A DNA stretch of 64,000 bases from an uncultured Bacillota bacterium (GTDB taxonomy: Bacteria > Bacillota_I > Bacilli_A > RFN20 > CAG-631): positions 1 to 64,000 of the forward strand of contig CABUID010000008.1 in the NCBI GenBank assembly GCA_902491575.1, read 5' to 3'. The position numbers and the translations under genes were made by a program. How positions within the stretch are numbered: the first letter of the stretch is position 1; the number at the start of each line of letters is the position of its first letter. Below are positions 8,350 to 16,603 of the stretch, piece after piece. A model generated the notes under the pieces. That model did no database searches. It worked only from the letters and a program-made list of their open reading frames with translations, and was not told the DNA's origin.

Positions 8350-8662
8350 TTCGGTAAACCTCCTTTATAACAAATTGATAAATTGACATCATTTCCTTCC
8401 ACTCGTTGATAAAGGAATAGATACGATTTAATCCTTCTTGAGTAATATGGTAATATTTCCGTAAACGACCATTATATTCTACATTTTTAACGGTTAAATA
8501 ATTCGAATTCTCAAGTCTTCTTAAAATTGGATATAAAGTAGATTCAGAAATTTCTACATAAGGTTTTATATCTTTCATAATTTGATAACCATAAGAATCT
8601 TCATTTTTAATGGCAGCCAATACACAAATATCTAAAAGGCCACGTTTTAATTGAACATCCAT
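8342..8662 (-). CDS. PadR-family transcriptional repressor
   Basis: 106 residues starting at MDVQLKRGLLDICVLAAI, a canonical PadR start, with GGAGG 8 bases upstream; a longer in-frame start exists but would run into the promoter. The winged helix has EDSYGYQIMKDI and SESTLYPILRRLENSNYLTV, then GRLRKYYHITQEG, and a short C-terminal dimerisation helix. It is the first gene of the operon with the DUF1700 and DUF4097 genes and probably autoregulates it through the inverted repeat in its promoter. Confidence 0.9.
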   Translation of the reverse strand: MDVQLKRGLLDICVLAAIKNEDSYGYQIMKDIKPYVEISESTLYPILRRLENSNYLTVKNVEYNGRLRKYYHITQEGLNRIYSFINEWKEMMSIYQFVIKEVYRNE

Positions 8663-8682
8663 ATAATACCTCCGTACGTATA

Positions 8683-8713
8683 ATACTATACTACGCATAG
8701 TATATTGAGTCAA
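8683..8713 (-). promoter_or_regulatory. padR operon promoter with overlapping operator
   Basis: On the minus strand TTGACT (8713-8708) and TATAGT (8690-8685) are separated by 17 bases. A perfect inverted repeat ATACTAT-N7-ATAGTAT (8683-8703) covers the spacer and the -10, the expected place for PadR autorepression. Confidence 0.75.
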
Positions 8714-8740
8714 GATAAAAAAATTTAACTTACAAAAAAA

Positions 8741-8805
8741 CTAACTAAGTTAGATAAATTAGTTGACAAAGTCATCTAACTAGTATAAAATACTAACCAG
8801 GTTAG
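8741..8805 (+). promoter_or_regulatory. marR/ABC exporter promoter with two MarR-type operators
   Basis: TTGACA (8763) and TAAAAT (8786) are spaced by 17 bases. Two inverted repeats of the same design flank the promoter: CTAACTAAGTTAG (8741-8753) and CTAACCAGGTTAG (8793-8805). A half site CTAAC lies at 8776. They are the likely binding sites of the MarR protein encoded next. Confidence 0.75.
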
Positions 8806-8832
8806 ATAAAAGAAAGGAAATGAAAAGAGAAT

Positions 8833-9291
8833 ATGGATACAAGAGATCAAGCAATACAACTATTAAAAGAACTTAAAGATGTTCAACCTCAACATTTTTT
8901 TGATAAGTATAATATTATTGATAAAGGAATTTTCTTTATTTTGGGTTATCTTGCTAAAACAAATGATGAAGTAATTGCAGGTGATTTGGCAAAAGAACTT
9001 CATGTTTCTACTGCAAGAATCGCCACTTTACTCAAAAAAATGGAATCAAGAACTTTAATTCGTCGATATATATCCAACGAAGATGCTCGAAAAACCGTAG
9101 TTATTTTAACAGAAAAAGGACGAAACATGGTTAGAAAGATGGACAATGATTTAATTGAGGGAATGATGAAATTAATTAATGAAATTGGTTTTGAAGATAT
9201 GCAAGAGTTTATTCGAATTTCAAATAAAATTAAAACAATTGCTTCTCAACAAAAAGATTTTATAATCGATTCTACTAAAATTGATGAATGA
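8833..9291 (+). CDS. MarR-family transcriptional regulator
   Basis: 152 residues, close to the usual MarR length. The winged helix is seen in the middle (GDLAKELHVSTARIATLLKK, then ESRTLIRRYISNEDARKTVV, the Asp-Arg type wing), with helical dimerisation ends. It leads a gene set with two ABC exporter half-transporters and ftsH. Inverted repeats around its promoter, and a third related site before the first exporter gene, indicate autorepression and control of efflux. The effector is unknown. Confidence 0.9.
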   Translation: MDTRDQAIQLLKELKDVQPQHFFDKYNIIDKGIFFILGYLAKTNDEVIAGDLAKELHVSTARIATLLKKMESRTLIRRYISNEDARKTVVILTEKGRNMVRKMDNDLIEGMMKLINEIGFEDMQEFIRISNKIKTIASQQKDFIIDSTKIDE

Positions 9292-9326
9292 TGCAACAAG
9301 TTATCTACAATGTTTTTTCAAATTAT

Positions 9327-9339
9327 CTAACCTAGTAAA
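9327..9339 (+). promoter_or_regulatory. Third MarR-like site before the exporter genes
   Basis: CTAACCTAGTAAA keeps the left arm and part of the right arm of the two promoter operators (CTAAC-N3-GTTAG). It lies in the 70-base gap between marR and the first exporter gene. Confidence 0.45.
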
Positions 9340-9361
9340 CAAATTGTAGGAGGATTTATTT

Positions 9362-11125
9362 ATGTTACATTTATTTAAATATTTAAAGAAAAAAGATTGG
9401 CTTTTATTCTTATTCAGTATTGGATTAATTGTACTTCAAGTTTGGTTAGAATTAAAGATGCCAGACTACACTAAAAATCTAACAACGATTGTCCAAAACG
9501 GAACAACCAATATGAATGAAGTGTGGAAAAATGGAGGATTAATGTTACTTTGCGCAGCAGGAAGTATGATTGCTGCTATGATTTGTGCCATTTTAATTTC
9601 AAAAATAGCTAGTTCTTTTTCAATGAATTTAAGAAATGAACTTTTTAATAAGATTATTCATTTTTCTAATGCTGAATTTAATCATTTTTCAACTCCAAGT
9701 TTAATTACAAGAACAACAAATGATGTTGTTCAAATGCAAAATTTTATGGCGATGGGAATACAAATGTTATTTAAAGCACCTATTATGGCGATTTGGGCTA
9801 TCTTAAAGATATCGTCAACAGATATTAGTTGGAGTATTGCTACGATTATTTGTGTGGCCATCATTGTTATTTGTGTAAGCATACTTGTCATACTTTGTCT
9901 TCCACGATTTAAGAAAATACAAAAACTGACAGATGAGTTAAATGATGTGACAAGAGAAAATGTTTCAGGAGTACGCGTTGTAAGGGCATTTAATGCTGAA
10001 AAGTACCAAGAAGAAAAATTTGAAAAAGTAAATGATAAAATTACAAAAACGAATTTATTTACAAGTAAAGCAATGGGATTATTAAATCCTATTATGACCA
10101 TTTGTATGAATGGATTGACAATAGCCATTTATTGGATAGGTGCTATTTTAATTAACAAAATCACTATCGAAAATGGAGTAGATGCAATGCTAAATGATAG
10201 AATTGCTGTAATTAGTAACATGACTGCATTTACCCAATATGCTATGTCCGTCGTTATGGCATTTATGATGCTGATTATGATATTTATAATTTTACCAAGA
10301 ACCATTGTTTCTGGAAACCGTATTTATGAAGTTTTAAAAACAAAAATAAGCATTGTCGGAAAAAATGAAGAAGTTTTGTGTGAGCAAAAAGGAACAATTG
10401 AATTTGATAATGTGTCCTTTTCCTATTTAAAAAACGAAAAAGAAGCTGTCAGTAATCTTTCTTTCAAAGTGAAAAAAGGCGAAACACTTGCTATTATTGG
10501 AGCAACAGGCTCTGGTAAATCTACAATTGTTAATCTTTTATCAAGATTTTATGATGTAACATCCGGAGCGATTTATGTCGATGGAATAAATGTAAAAGAC
10601 TATAATGAAAAACAATTAAGAGATAAAATTTCTTTAGCACCACAGAAAGCAGCATTATTTAAGGGGTCTATTAAAGAAAACATTACTTATGGCTCTACTA
10701 TCCAAGAAGATGATAAGATTCAACAAGCCATTGATATTGCGCAAGCAGGATTTATCTATTCATTTGAAAATGGAATAGATAGTGAAGTTGCACAAGGTGG
10801 CAACAATTTTTCTGGAGGACAAAAACAACGTCTTTCCATAGCACGAGCACTTTATAAAAATGCAGAAATTATTGTTTTTGATGACACTTTCTCGGCATTA
10901 GATTATCAAACAGATATGTTAGTAAGGAAAGCAATCAAGCATAACTTAAAAGACACAACTGTCATTATTATTGCTCAAAGAATTGGTACAATCATGAATG
11001 CAGATAATATTTTAGTTCTTGATGAAGGAAAAATTGTTGGGTATGGTAAGCATGAAGAACTTTTAAAATCTTGTAAAATATATCAAGAAATTGCTTTATC
11101 ACAATTATCAAAGGAGGAATTATAA
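9362..11125 (+). CDS. ABC exporter half-transporter, degenerate-site subunit
   Basis: 587 residues: six transmembrane segments (about 1-310), then an ATPase domain with Walker A GATGSGKST (380-388), signature FSGGQKQRLS and Walker B IIVFDDTFSALD. The Walker-B Glu is replaced by Asp and the H-loop His by Gln (IIIAQRIGTI), so this subunit contributes the degenerate nucleotide site of a heterodimer. The partner is encoded next, overlapping only by its ribosome binding site. Such MarR-linked pairs in Bacillota export drugs, peptides or lipids; the substrate cannot be told from sequence. Confidence 0.92.
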   Translation: MLHLFKYLKKKDWLLFLFSIGLIVLQVWLELKMPDYTKNLTTIVQNGTTNMNEVWKNGGLMLLCAAGSMIAAMICAILISKIASSFSMNLRNELFNKIIHFSNAEFNHFSTPSLITRTTNDVVQMQNFMAMGIQMLFKAPIMAIWAILKISSTDISWSIATIICVAIIVICVSILVILCLPRFKKIQKLTDELNDVTRENVSGVRVVRAFNAEKYQEEKFEKVNDKITKTNLFTSKAMGLLNPIMTICMNGLTIAIYWIGAILINKITIENGVDAMLNDRIAVISNMTAFTQYAMSVVMAFMMLIMIFIILPRTIVSGNRIYEVLKTKISIVGKNEEVLCEQKGTIEFDNVSFSYLKNEKEAVSNLSFKVKKGETLAIIGATGSGKSTIVNLLSRFYDVTSGAIYVDGINVKDYNEKQLRDKISLAPQKAALFKGSIKENITYGSTIQEDDKIQQAIDIAQAGFIYSFENGIDSEVAQGGNNFSGGQKQRLSIARALYKNAEIIVFDDTFSALDYQTDMLVRKAIKHNLKDTTVIIIAQRIGTIMNADNILVLDEGKIVGYGKHEELLKSCKIYQEIALSQLSKEEL

Positions 11126-11126
11126 A

Positions 11127-12932
11127 ATGGCAAGAATGAAAATGGAACCTCATTTGAATATGAACTTAAAAAAAGAAAAAATAGATTTTAAAATCTTTAA
11201 AAAATTACTTGTTTATTGCAAATCTTATTTGCCTGCTATCGTTTTAGCTTTAATCTTTGCCGTTATATCTGCCGTGACATCGATTATTGGACCAAATAAA
11301 ATTAGTGATTTGATGGATCAAATAAGTGCAGGAATCAAAACAATGGATGGTGTGAATATGAGTGAGTTTACTCAATTATGTTTAGCACTTATCGGATTGT
11401 ATGTTTTAGGTGCTATCGTTCATTATTTACAACAATTTATTATGGCGATTGTCACACAAAAAACATCTCAAAGGTTAAGAAGTGATATTGATTACAAAAT
11501 CAATAAATTACCACTAGCTTATTTTGATCAAACAACAAGAGGTGATATTTTATCTCGTATTACTAACGATGTTGATACTCTTTCTCAAACTCTTGGATCA
11601 ACCTTGGCAAATCTCGTAAATGCTACAGTTTTGTTTTTAGGTGTCTTAATCATGATGTTTGTTACCAATCCTATTTTAGCTCTTGTAACCATTATTTCTT
11701 CTTTAATTGGTTTTGCTTTAATGTTCATTATATTAGGGAAATCACAAAAATACTTTAATCATCGTCAAGAAAATTTAGGTGAAATGAATGGTCATATCGA
11801 AGAAGTATATACAAATCATAATATTGTCAAATCCTTTAATGGTGAAAAAACTGCAAAAGCTAAATTTGAACAAATTAACCATCAATTATATGAAAACAAC
11901 TGGAAATCTCAAGCATTAAGTGGTTTAACTCATCCTTTGATGAACTTTGCTGGAAATTTATCCTATGTAGCTATTTTTGTTGTTGGTGTAGCTTTGGCAA
12001 TCAAAGGAAATTCATCTGTCACTTTTGGCGTCATTTTATCCTTTACAATTTATGCTCGATTATTTTCGCAGCCTCTAACTACTTTTGCACAATCGATGAC
12101 TTCTATCCAACAAGCATCTGCTGCTTCTAAAAGAGTATTTGAAATGTTGGAAGCTAAAGAATTGGATGATGAAAGTCATAAAAATACAAAAATTGAAAAT
12201 ATCCAAGGTAATGTTGAATTTAAAAATGTCGAATTTGGCTATGATCATCGTATGATTATTCATCATTTTAATGCCTCTTTAAAAAGTGGTCAAAAAGTAG
12301 CTATTGTTGGTCCAACTGGTGCTGGTAAAACTACAATTGTGAATTTGCTAATGCGTTTTTATGAAGTTAGTAAAGGAGACATAACGATTGATGGTATATC
12401 CATTCAAGATTTAAAGCGGGAACAAGTTCATGATTTATTTGACATGATTTTACAAGATACATGGTTATTTAACGGTACTTTACGCGAAAATTTAGTCTAT
12501 AACAAAAAAGATGTAAGTGATGAACAATTGGATAGAGTTTGTGAGGCAGTAGGTTTAAAACATTTTATTCATACTTTAGAAAATGGATACGATACTTTGT
12601 TAGATGATTCCTTATGCCTATCTGAAGGTCAAAAACAGCAATTAACGATTGCTAGAGCAATGATTAAAGATTCTCCTCTTTTAATTTTAGATGAAGCGAC
12701 TTCATCCGTCGATACAAGAACGGAACTCGTCATTCAAAAAGCAATGGATGAATTAACCAAAGGCCGTACTTCATTCGTCATTGCTCATCGTCTTTCAACC
12801 ATAAAAAATGCCGATATTATATTAGTTATGAAAGATGGAGATATTATTGAACAAGGAACACACGATGAATTATTAAATAAAAAAGGCTTTTATGCAAATT
12901 TATATAATTCTCAGTTTGAAATTGTCTCATAA
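11127..12932 (+). CDS. ABC exporter half-transporter, catalytic-site subunit
   Basis: 601 residues from ATG 11127, which has AAGGAGG upstream, preferred over an in-frame start lying inside the previous gene. Six transmembrane segments are followed by an ATPase with Walker A GPTGAGKTT (from residue 395), Walker B LLILDEATSSVD with the catalytic Glu, and H-loop FVIAHRLSTI. Its signature is altered to LSEGQKQQ, which would face the degenerate Walker site of the first subunit, so the two proteins complement each other. Membrane exporter; substrate unknown. Confidence 0.92.
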   Translation: MARMKMEPHLNMNLKKEKIDFKIFKKLLVYCKSYLPAIVLALIFAVISAVTSIIGPNKISDLMDQISAGIKTMDGVNMSEFTQLCLALIGLYVLGAIVHYLQQFIMAIVTQKTSQRLRSDIDYKINKLPLAYFDQTTRGDILSRITNDVDTLSQTLGSTLANLVNATVLFLGVLIMMFVTNPILALVTIISSLIGFALMFIILGKSQKYFNHRQENLGEMNGHIEEVYTNHNIVKSFNGEKTAKAKFEQINHQLYENNWKSQALSGLTHPLMNFAGNLSYVAIFVVGVALAIKGNSSVTFGVILSFTIYARLFSQPLTTFAQSMTSIQQASAASKRVFEMLEAKELDDESHKNTKIENIQGNVEFKNVEFGYDHRMIIHHFNASLKSGQKVAIVGPTGAGKTTIVNLLMRFYEVSKGDITIDGISIQDLKREQVHDLFDMILQDTWLFNGTLRENLVYNKKDVSDEQLDRVCEAVGLKHFIHTLENGYDTLLDDSLCLSEGQKQQLTIARAMIKDSPLLILDEATSSVDTRTELVIQKAMDELTKGRTSFVIAHRLSTIKNADIILVMKDGDIIEQGTHDELLNKKGFYANLYNSQFEIVS

Positions 12933-12952
12933 TAAGATAGAAAGGGGATAAA

Positions 12953-14764
12953 ATGAAAGAAGTTAAACAACCAAGTAAAAAACCTTTACTATATTATTAT
13001 TTAATTGCATTAATTATCTTATTTGTAATTAATGCTTTAGTAATGCCGTTATTTCAGCCAAAAATTGTCGAAGTAGACTATGGTACTTTTATCCAAATGA
13101 CTTTACAAGAAAAAATAGATGAAGTACAAATTCAAGAAAATAAAATACTTTTTACTGAAAAAGAAAGCAAAACAATTTATCAAACAGGTTTATTAAATGA
13201 TCCCGATTTAGTAAATCGTTTATCCCAATCTGGAGCAAAATTTGGAAGTCAAATTGTCGAAGAAGCATCTTTATTAGAAAAGATTTTACTCAATTGGATT
13301 TTACCAATAGGATTCTTTATTCTAATTGGACGTTTAATCTCACGAATGCTTATGAAAAATGCTGGTGGAAATTCTATGTCCTTTAATCTTGGAAAAAGTA
13401 ATGCTAAGATATATGTAAAATCGGATAGTGGCATAAAATTTAATGATGTAGCCGGTGAAGATGAAGCAAAAGAGTCATTACAAGAAATTGTTGATTTTCT
13501 TCATAATAATGAAAAATATAAAGAAATTGGTGCAATCATTCCAAAAGGTGTATTGCTCGTTGGTCCTCCTGGAACAGGGAAAACCATGTTAGCAAAAGCA
13601 GTAGCAGGTGAAGCAAATGTTCCTTTCTTTTCGATTTCAGGATCAGAGTTTGTGGAAATGTTTGTGGGGATGGGAGCTTCAAAAGTTCGTGATTTATTTA
13701 AACAAGCAAAAGAAAAAGCACCTTGTATTGTTTTTATTGATGAAATTGATGCAATTGGTAAAAAAAGAGATGCACAGTTTAGTAATGATGAAAGAGAGCA
13801 AACCTTAAATCAATTATTAACGGAAATGGATGGTTTTGATGGCACTACGGGTGTGGTGATTTTAGCCGCAACCAACCGACCAGAATCTTTAGATCCTGCC
13901 TTGACACGTCCTGGAAGATTTGATCGAAGAATTCCGGTAGAACTACCTGATTTAAAAGGCAGAGAAGAAATATTAAAAGTTCATGCGAAAAAAATAAAAA
14001 TTAAAGATGATATTGATTTTAATAAAATAGCACGAATGGCCTCAGGTGCTTCCGGTGCTGAACTTGCCAATATTATCAATGAAGCAGCATTAAGAGCTGT
14101 ACGTGAAAAAAGAAGTGAAGTGAATCAACTTGATTTAGAAGAAAGTATTGAAGTAGTGGTTGCAGGTTATCAAAAGAAAAATGCTATTTTGTCAAATAAA
14201 GAAAAATGGATTGTTGCTTATCATGAAATTGGTCATGCTTTAGTCGCCGCATTACAATCAAATACGGCACCAGTAGAAAAAATAACGATAATTCCTCGTA
14301 CTTCTGGAGCTTTAGGCTATACTATGCAAGTTGACGAGGGAAATAAATATTTAATGAGTAAGGAAGAATTAGAAAACAAAATTGTGACTTTTACAGCAGG
14401 AAGAGCCGCAGAAGAAATCGTCTTTCATTCTATTACTACTGGAGCTTCCAATGATATTGAACAAGCCACTAAAATTGCACGGGCAATGATTGGACAATAT
14501 GGTATGAGTGATGATTTTGGTATGGTTTCTTTGCAAAATAATTCAAATGCTTATTTAGGTGGAGATACATCTTTAAACTGCTCAAGTGAAACCCAATCTT
14601 TAATGGATAAAAAAGTAATGGAAATCATTAAAGATGCGTATGAAAAAGCAAAAGATTTATTACTAAAAAATAAAAATAAATTAGATGTTTTATCCAAACA
14701 CTTATATGAAAAAGAAACTATCACTGGTAATGAATTCATGGAACTCATGAACAATACTCAATAA
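12953..14764 (+). CDS. ftsH: ATP-dependent zinc metalloprotease FtsH
   Basis: 603 residues: an N-terminal transmembrane segment (about 12-34), a periplasmic-type domain, a second segment (about 110-130), an AAA domain with GPPGTGKT (204-211) and FIDEIDAIG, and the M41 protease with HEIGH (424-428; the commoner form is HEAGH) and GASNDIEQAT. It is a membrane-bound hexameric protease for membrane and regulatory proteins. It follows the exporter genes by 20 bases with an AAAGGGG site, so it may be co-regulated by the MarR protein. That location is unusual for ftsH, and it could be a second paralogue in the genome. Confidence 0.93.
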   Translation: MKEVKQPSKKPLLYYYLIALIILFVINALVMPLFQPKIVEVDYGTFIQMTLQEKIDEVQIQENKILFTEKESKTIYQTGLLNDPDLVNRLSQSGAKFGSQIVEEASLLEKILLNWILPIGFFILIGRLISRMLMKNAGGNSMSFNLGKSNAKIYVKSDSGIKFNDVAGEDEAKESLQEIVDFLHNNEKYKEIGAIIPKGVLLVGPPGTGKTMLAKAVAGEANVPFFSISGSEFVEMFVGMGASKVRDLFKQAKEKAPCIVFIDEIDAIGKKRDAQFSNDEREQTLNQLLTEMDGFDGTTGVVILAATNRPESLDPALTRPGRFDRRIPVELPDLKGREEILKVHAKKIKIKDDIDFNKIARMASGASGAELANIINEAALRAVREKRSEVNQLDLEESIEVVVAGYQKKNAILSNKEKWIVAYHEIGHALVAALQSNTAPVEKITIIPRTSGALGYTMQVDEGNKYLMSKEELENKIVTFTAGRAAEEIVFHSITTGASNDIEQATKIARAMIGQYGMSDDFGMVSLQNNSNAYLGGDTSLNCSSETQSLMDKKVMEIIKDAYEKAKDLLLKNKNKLDVLSKHLYEKETITGNEFMELMNNTQ

Positions 14765-14786
14765 GAAAAAACGATTAAAATGATAG

Positions 14787-15215
14787 GATACTTCCAAAGT
14801 AGACAAATAAAATAATTAAAAGGAAAAATAATTTCCATGAAGATTTGCGACCTCAAGATTATTCAGTCTACTATGGAGGTATTTTTTATGGGACGAAAAA
14901 CCAAATTTAAAAAGAACATAAAATTAGAAATAGTTAAGAGGTATAAAAAAGGTGAGTTTGTTAGTTTATTCGTGTATCGATAATGGTCCTATAAAAGGTT
15001 TTTATGGTTCACGAAAATCAAAATCCTTTTATGGACTAAAATGTAATGATGAACATTCATTAAAAGATAAAATTGAAGGATATATTTTCTTTTATAATCA
15101 TTGTCGACGACAAAAAATTTAAAAGGCATGACACCTAACGAGGTCAGATATCATGCCAATTAAAACTTTATTTGCTTTTAATTATTTTTAATTTATCATC
15201 TTTACTTGACAAAGG
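14787..15215 (+). pseudogene. IS3-family element remnant, copy 2 (internal deletion)
   Basis: The left end and leader match copy 1 at 6278 almost base for base. OrfA starts at 14889 as MGRKTKFKKNIKLEIVKRYK, then after about 24 codons the sequence jumps to the 3' end of orfB (IDNGPIKGFYGSRKSKSFYG, EGYIFFYNHCRRQK and, after a one-base shift, KGMTPNEVRYHAN). A right end related to the left inverted repeat follows near 15192-15212 (TTTACTTGACAAAGGACAG). The middle of the transposase is deleted, so it cannot move itself. Confidence 0.85.
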
Positions 15216-15249
15216 ACAGTTCAAAATTTTTAACAGTTTTTATCTTTTT

Positions 15250-15783
15250 TTATTCAACATTAACACCTTTTTTCAAATAAGAAATAAAATTATCCACAAT
15301 CATCGTTTCGTCGATAATACAATCATCGATAATCCAATCTTTAAAAACACCAATGGCACCATTCGTGATAAAAGAAAAATAATATTTAATAAAAGAAGGC
15401 TCCTTAGGTCGATGATAAAAATCATTAAATACTTGGCTATATTTAATCTTGACTTTATTTTCAAAATGACTATTTGTTTTTAATAATAAAGTTTTATAGA
15501 TATTTAAATTCTTTTTCACGTATTTAGCCACTTCAGTACATACAATTTTAATGTTTATTTGATAGTATTTTAAACAAATTTGAAGAATATAATTTAACTG
15601 TTCATCTTCAATTTCTTCCATTAATTGATTAATATCTGCATAATGAAGATAAAATGTAGATCGTCCAATATTTGCTTTATTACAGACATCGACTACGGTT
15701 AATTCATGCAAATTCTTATTTTTTAATAATCCTAAAAGCGCTTTCTTTATTTCAATTTTTGTTTTTTGCTGTCTTCTATCCAT
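15250..15783 (-). CDS. TetR/AcrR-family regulator
   Basis: 177 residues from MDRRQQKTKIEIKKALLG, chosen because GGAGGG stands about 9 bases before it; a longer frame would begin inside the promoter. The N-terminal TetR helix-turn-helix is clear (LTVVDVCNKANIGRSTFYLH followed by Y), then a helical ligand-binding domain. It is divergent from the ABC/FtsX genes and, with inverted repeats between the two starts, probably represses them. It resembles the TetR subgroup with a short C-terminal domain found near antimicrobial-peptide transporters. Confidence 0.9.
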   Translation of the reverse strand: MDRRQQKTKIEIKKALLGLLKNKNLHELTVVDVCNKANIGRSTFYLHYADINQLMEEIEDEQLNYILQICLKYYQINIKIVCTEVAKYVKKNLNIYKTLLLKTNSHFENKVKIKYSQVFNDFYHRPKEPSFIKYYFSFITNGAIGVFKDWIIDDCIIDETMIVDNFISYLKKGVNVE

Positions 15784-15797
15784 GATGATTCCCTCCT

Positions 15798-15849
15798 GAA
15801 CAAATTTTAAACAACTGTCCAATAAAATACAAGTGTTTTCTATTTGTTC
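15798..15849. promoter_or_regulatory. Intergenic operator region of the TetR/ABC divergent pair
   Basis: GAACAAA (15798) and TTTGTTC (15843) form an inverted pair around an inner one, AAACAACTG... and ...CAAGTGTTT. The nested symmetry in a 110-base divergent promoter region is typical of TetR operators. No convincing -35/-10 pair is asserted. Confidence 0.5.
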
Positions 15850-15893
15850 TTTATAAAATTATAACTTTAATCAATAATAATAATGGTGATAAA

Positions 15894-16601
15894 ATGAATG
15901 ATTTAATGATTGAATTTAAAAATGTTTCTAAAAAATACAAAATTGGTGAAAATGAAGTGCTAGCCAATAATCATATTAATTTAAGTATTAAAAAAAATGA
16001 ATTTTGTGTTATTGTAGGACCAAGTGGTGCTGGAAAAACAACGTTATTGAATTTATTAGGTGGAATGGATGATTTAAGTGAAGGATCCATCATCGTCGAT
16101 AATGAAGATATTAGTCAATATAATGAAAAGCAATTAACTTTATTTCGACGAAATTCTATTGGTTTTGTTTTTCAATTTTATAATTTAATTGGAAATCTAA
16201 CAGCATTAGACAATGTCGAAATTGCCTCTGAAATATGTAAAAATCCAATGGATGCTAGCAAAGTTTTAACGGAAGTCGGATTACAAGATCGAATGAATAG
16301 TTTTCCTAGTCAATTAAGTGGTGGAGAACAACAAAGAGTATCCATTGCCCGAGCATTAGCAAAAAATCCTAAACTTTTACTATGCGATGAACCTACGGGT
16401 GCTTTAGATTATGAAACTGGCAAAAAAGTTTTACGTCTCCTTTATGATGTTTCTAAAAAGAATCAAAAAACCGTCATCGTTATAACTCATAATATAGCCA
16501 TTACCAAAATGGCTGATCATGTTGTACACATTAAAAATGGTTGTATAATGGCTGAAGAATGGAATGAAAATCCTTTGCCAATCGAAGAAATAGAGTGGTA
16601 A
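15894..16601 (+). CDS. ABC transporter ATP-binding protein (MacB/LolD type)
   Basis: 235 residues: Walker A GPSGAGKTTLLN, Q-loop FVFQFYNLIGNLTALDNV (the MacB/LolD-type loop), signature QLSGGEQQRVSIARAL, Walker B LLLCDEPTGALD and H-loop VITHN. It pairs with the FtsX-domain permease that starts 2 bases after its stop. Such units work as mechanotransmission machines or exporters, often for antimicrobial-peptide defence. Regulation is probably by the divergent TetR protein. Confidence 0.92.
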   Translation: MNDLMIEFKNVSKKYKIGENEVLANNHINLSIKKNEFCVIVGPSGAGKTTLLNLLGGMDDLSEGSIIVDNEDISQYNEKQLTLFRRNSIGFVFQFYNLIGNLTALDNVEIASEICKNPMDASKVLTEVGLQDRMNSFPSQLSGGEQQRVSIARALAKNPKLLLCDEPTGALDYETGKKVLRLLYDVSKKNQKTVIVITHNIAITKMADHVVHIKNGCIMAEEWNENPLPIEEIEW

Positions 16602-16603
16602 AT

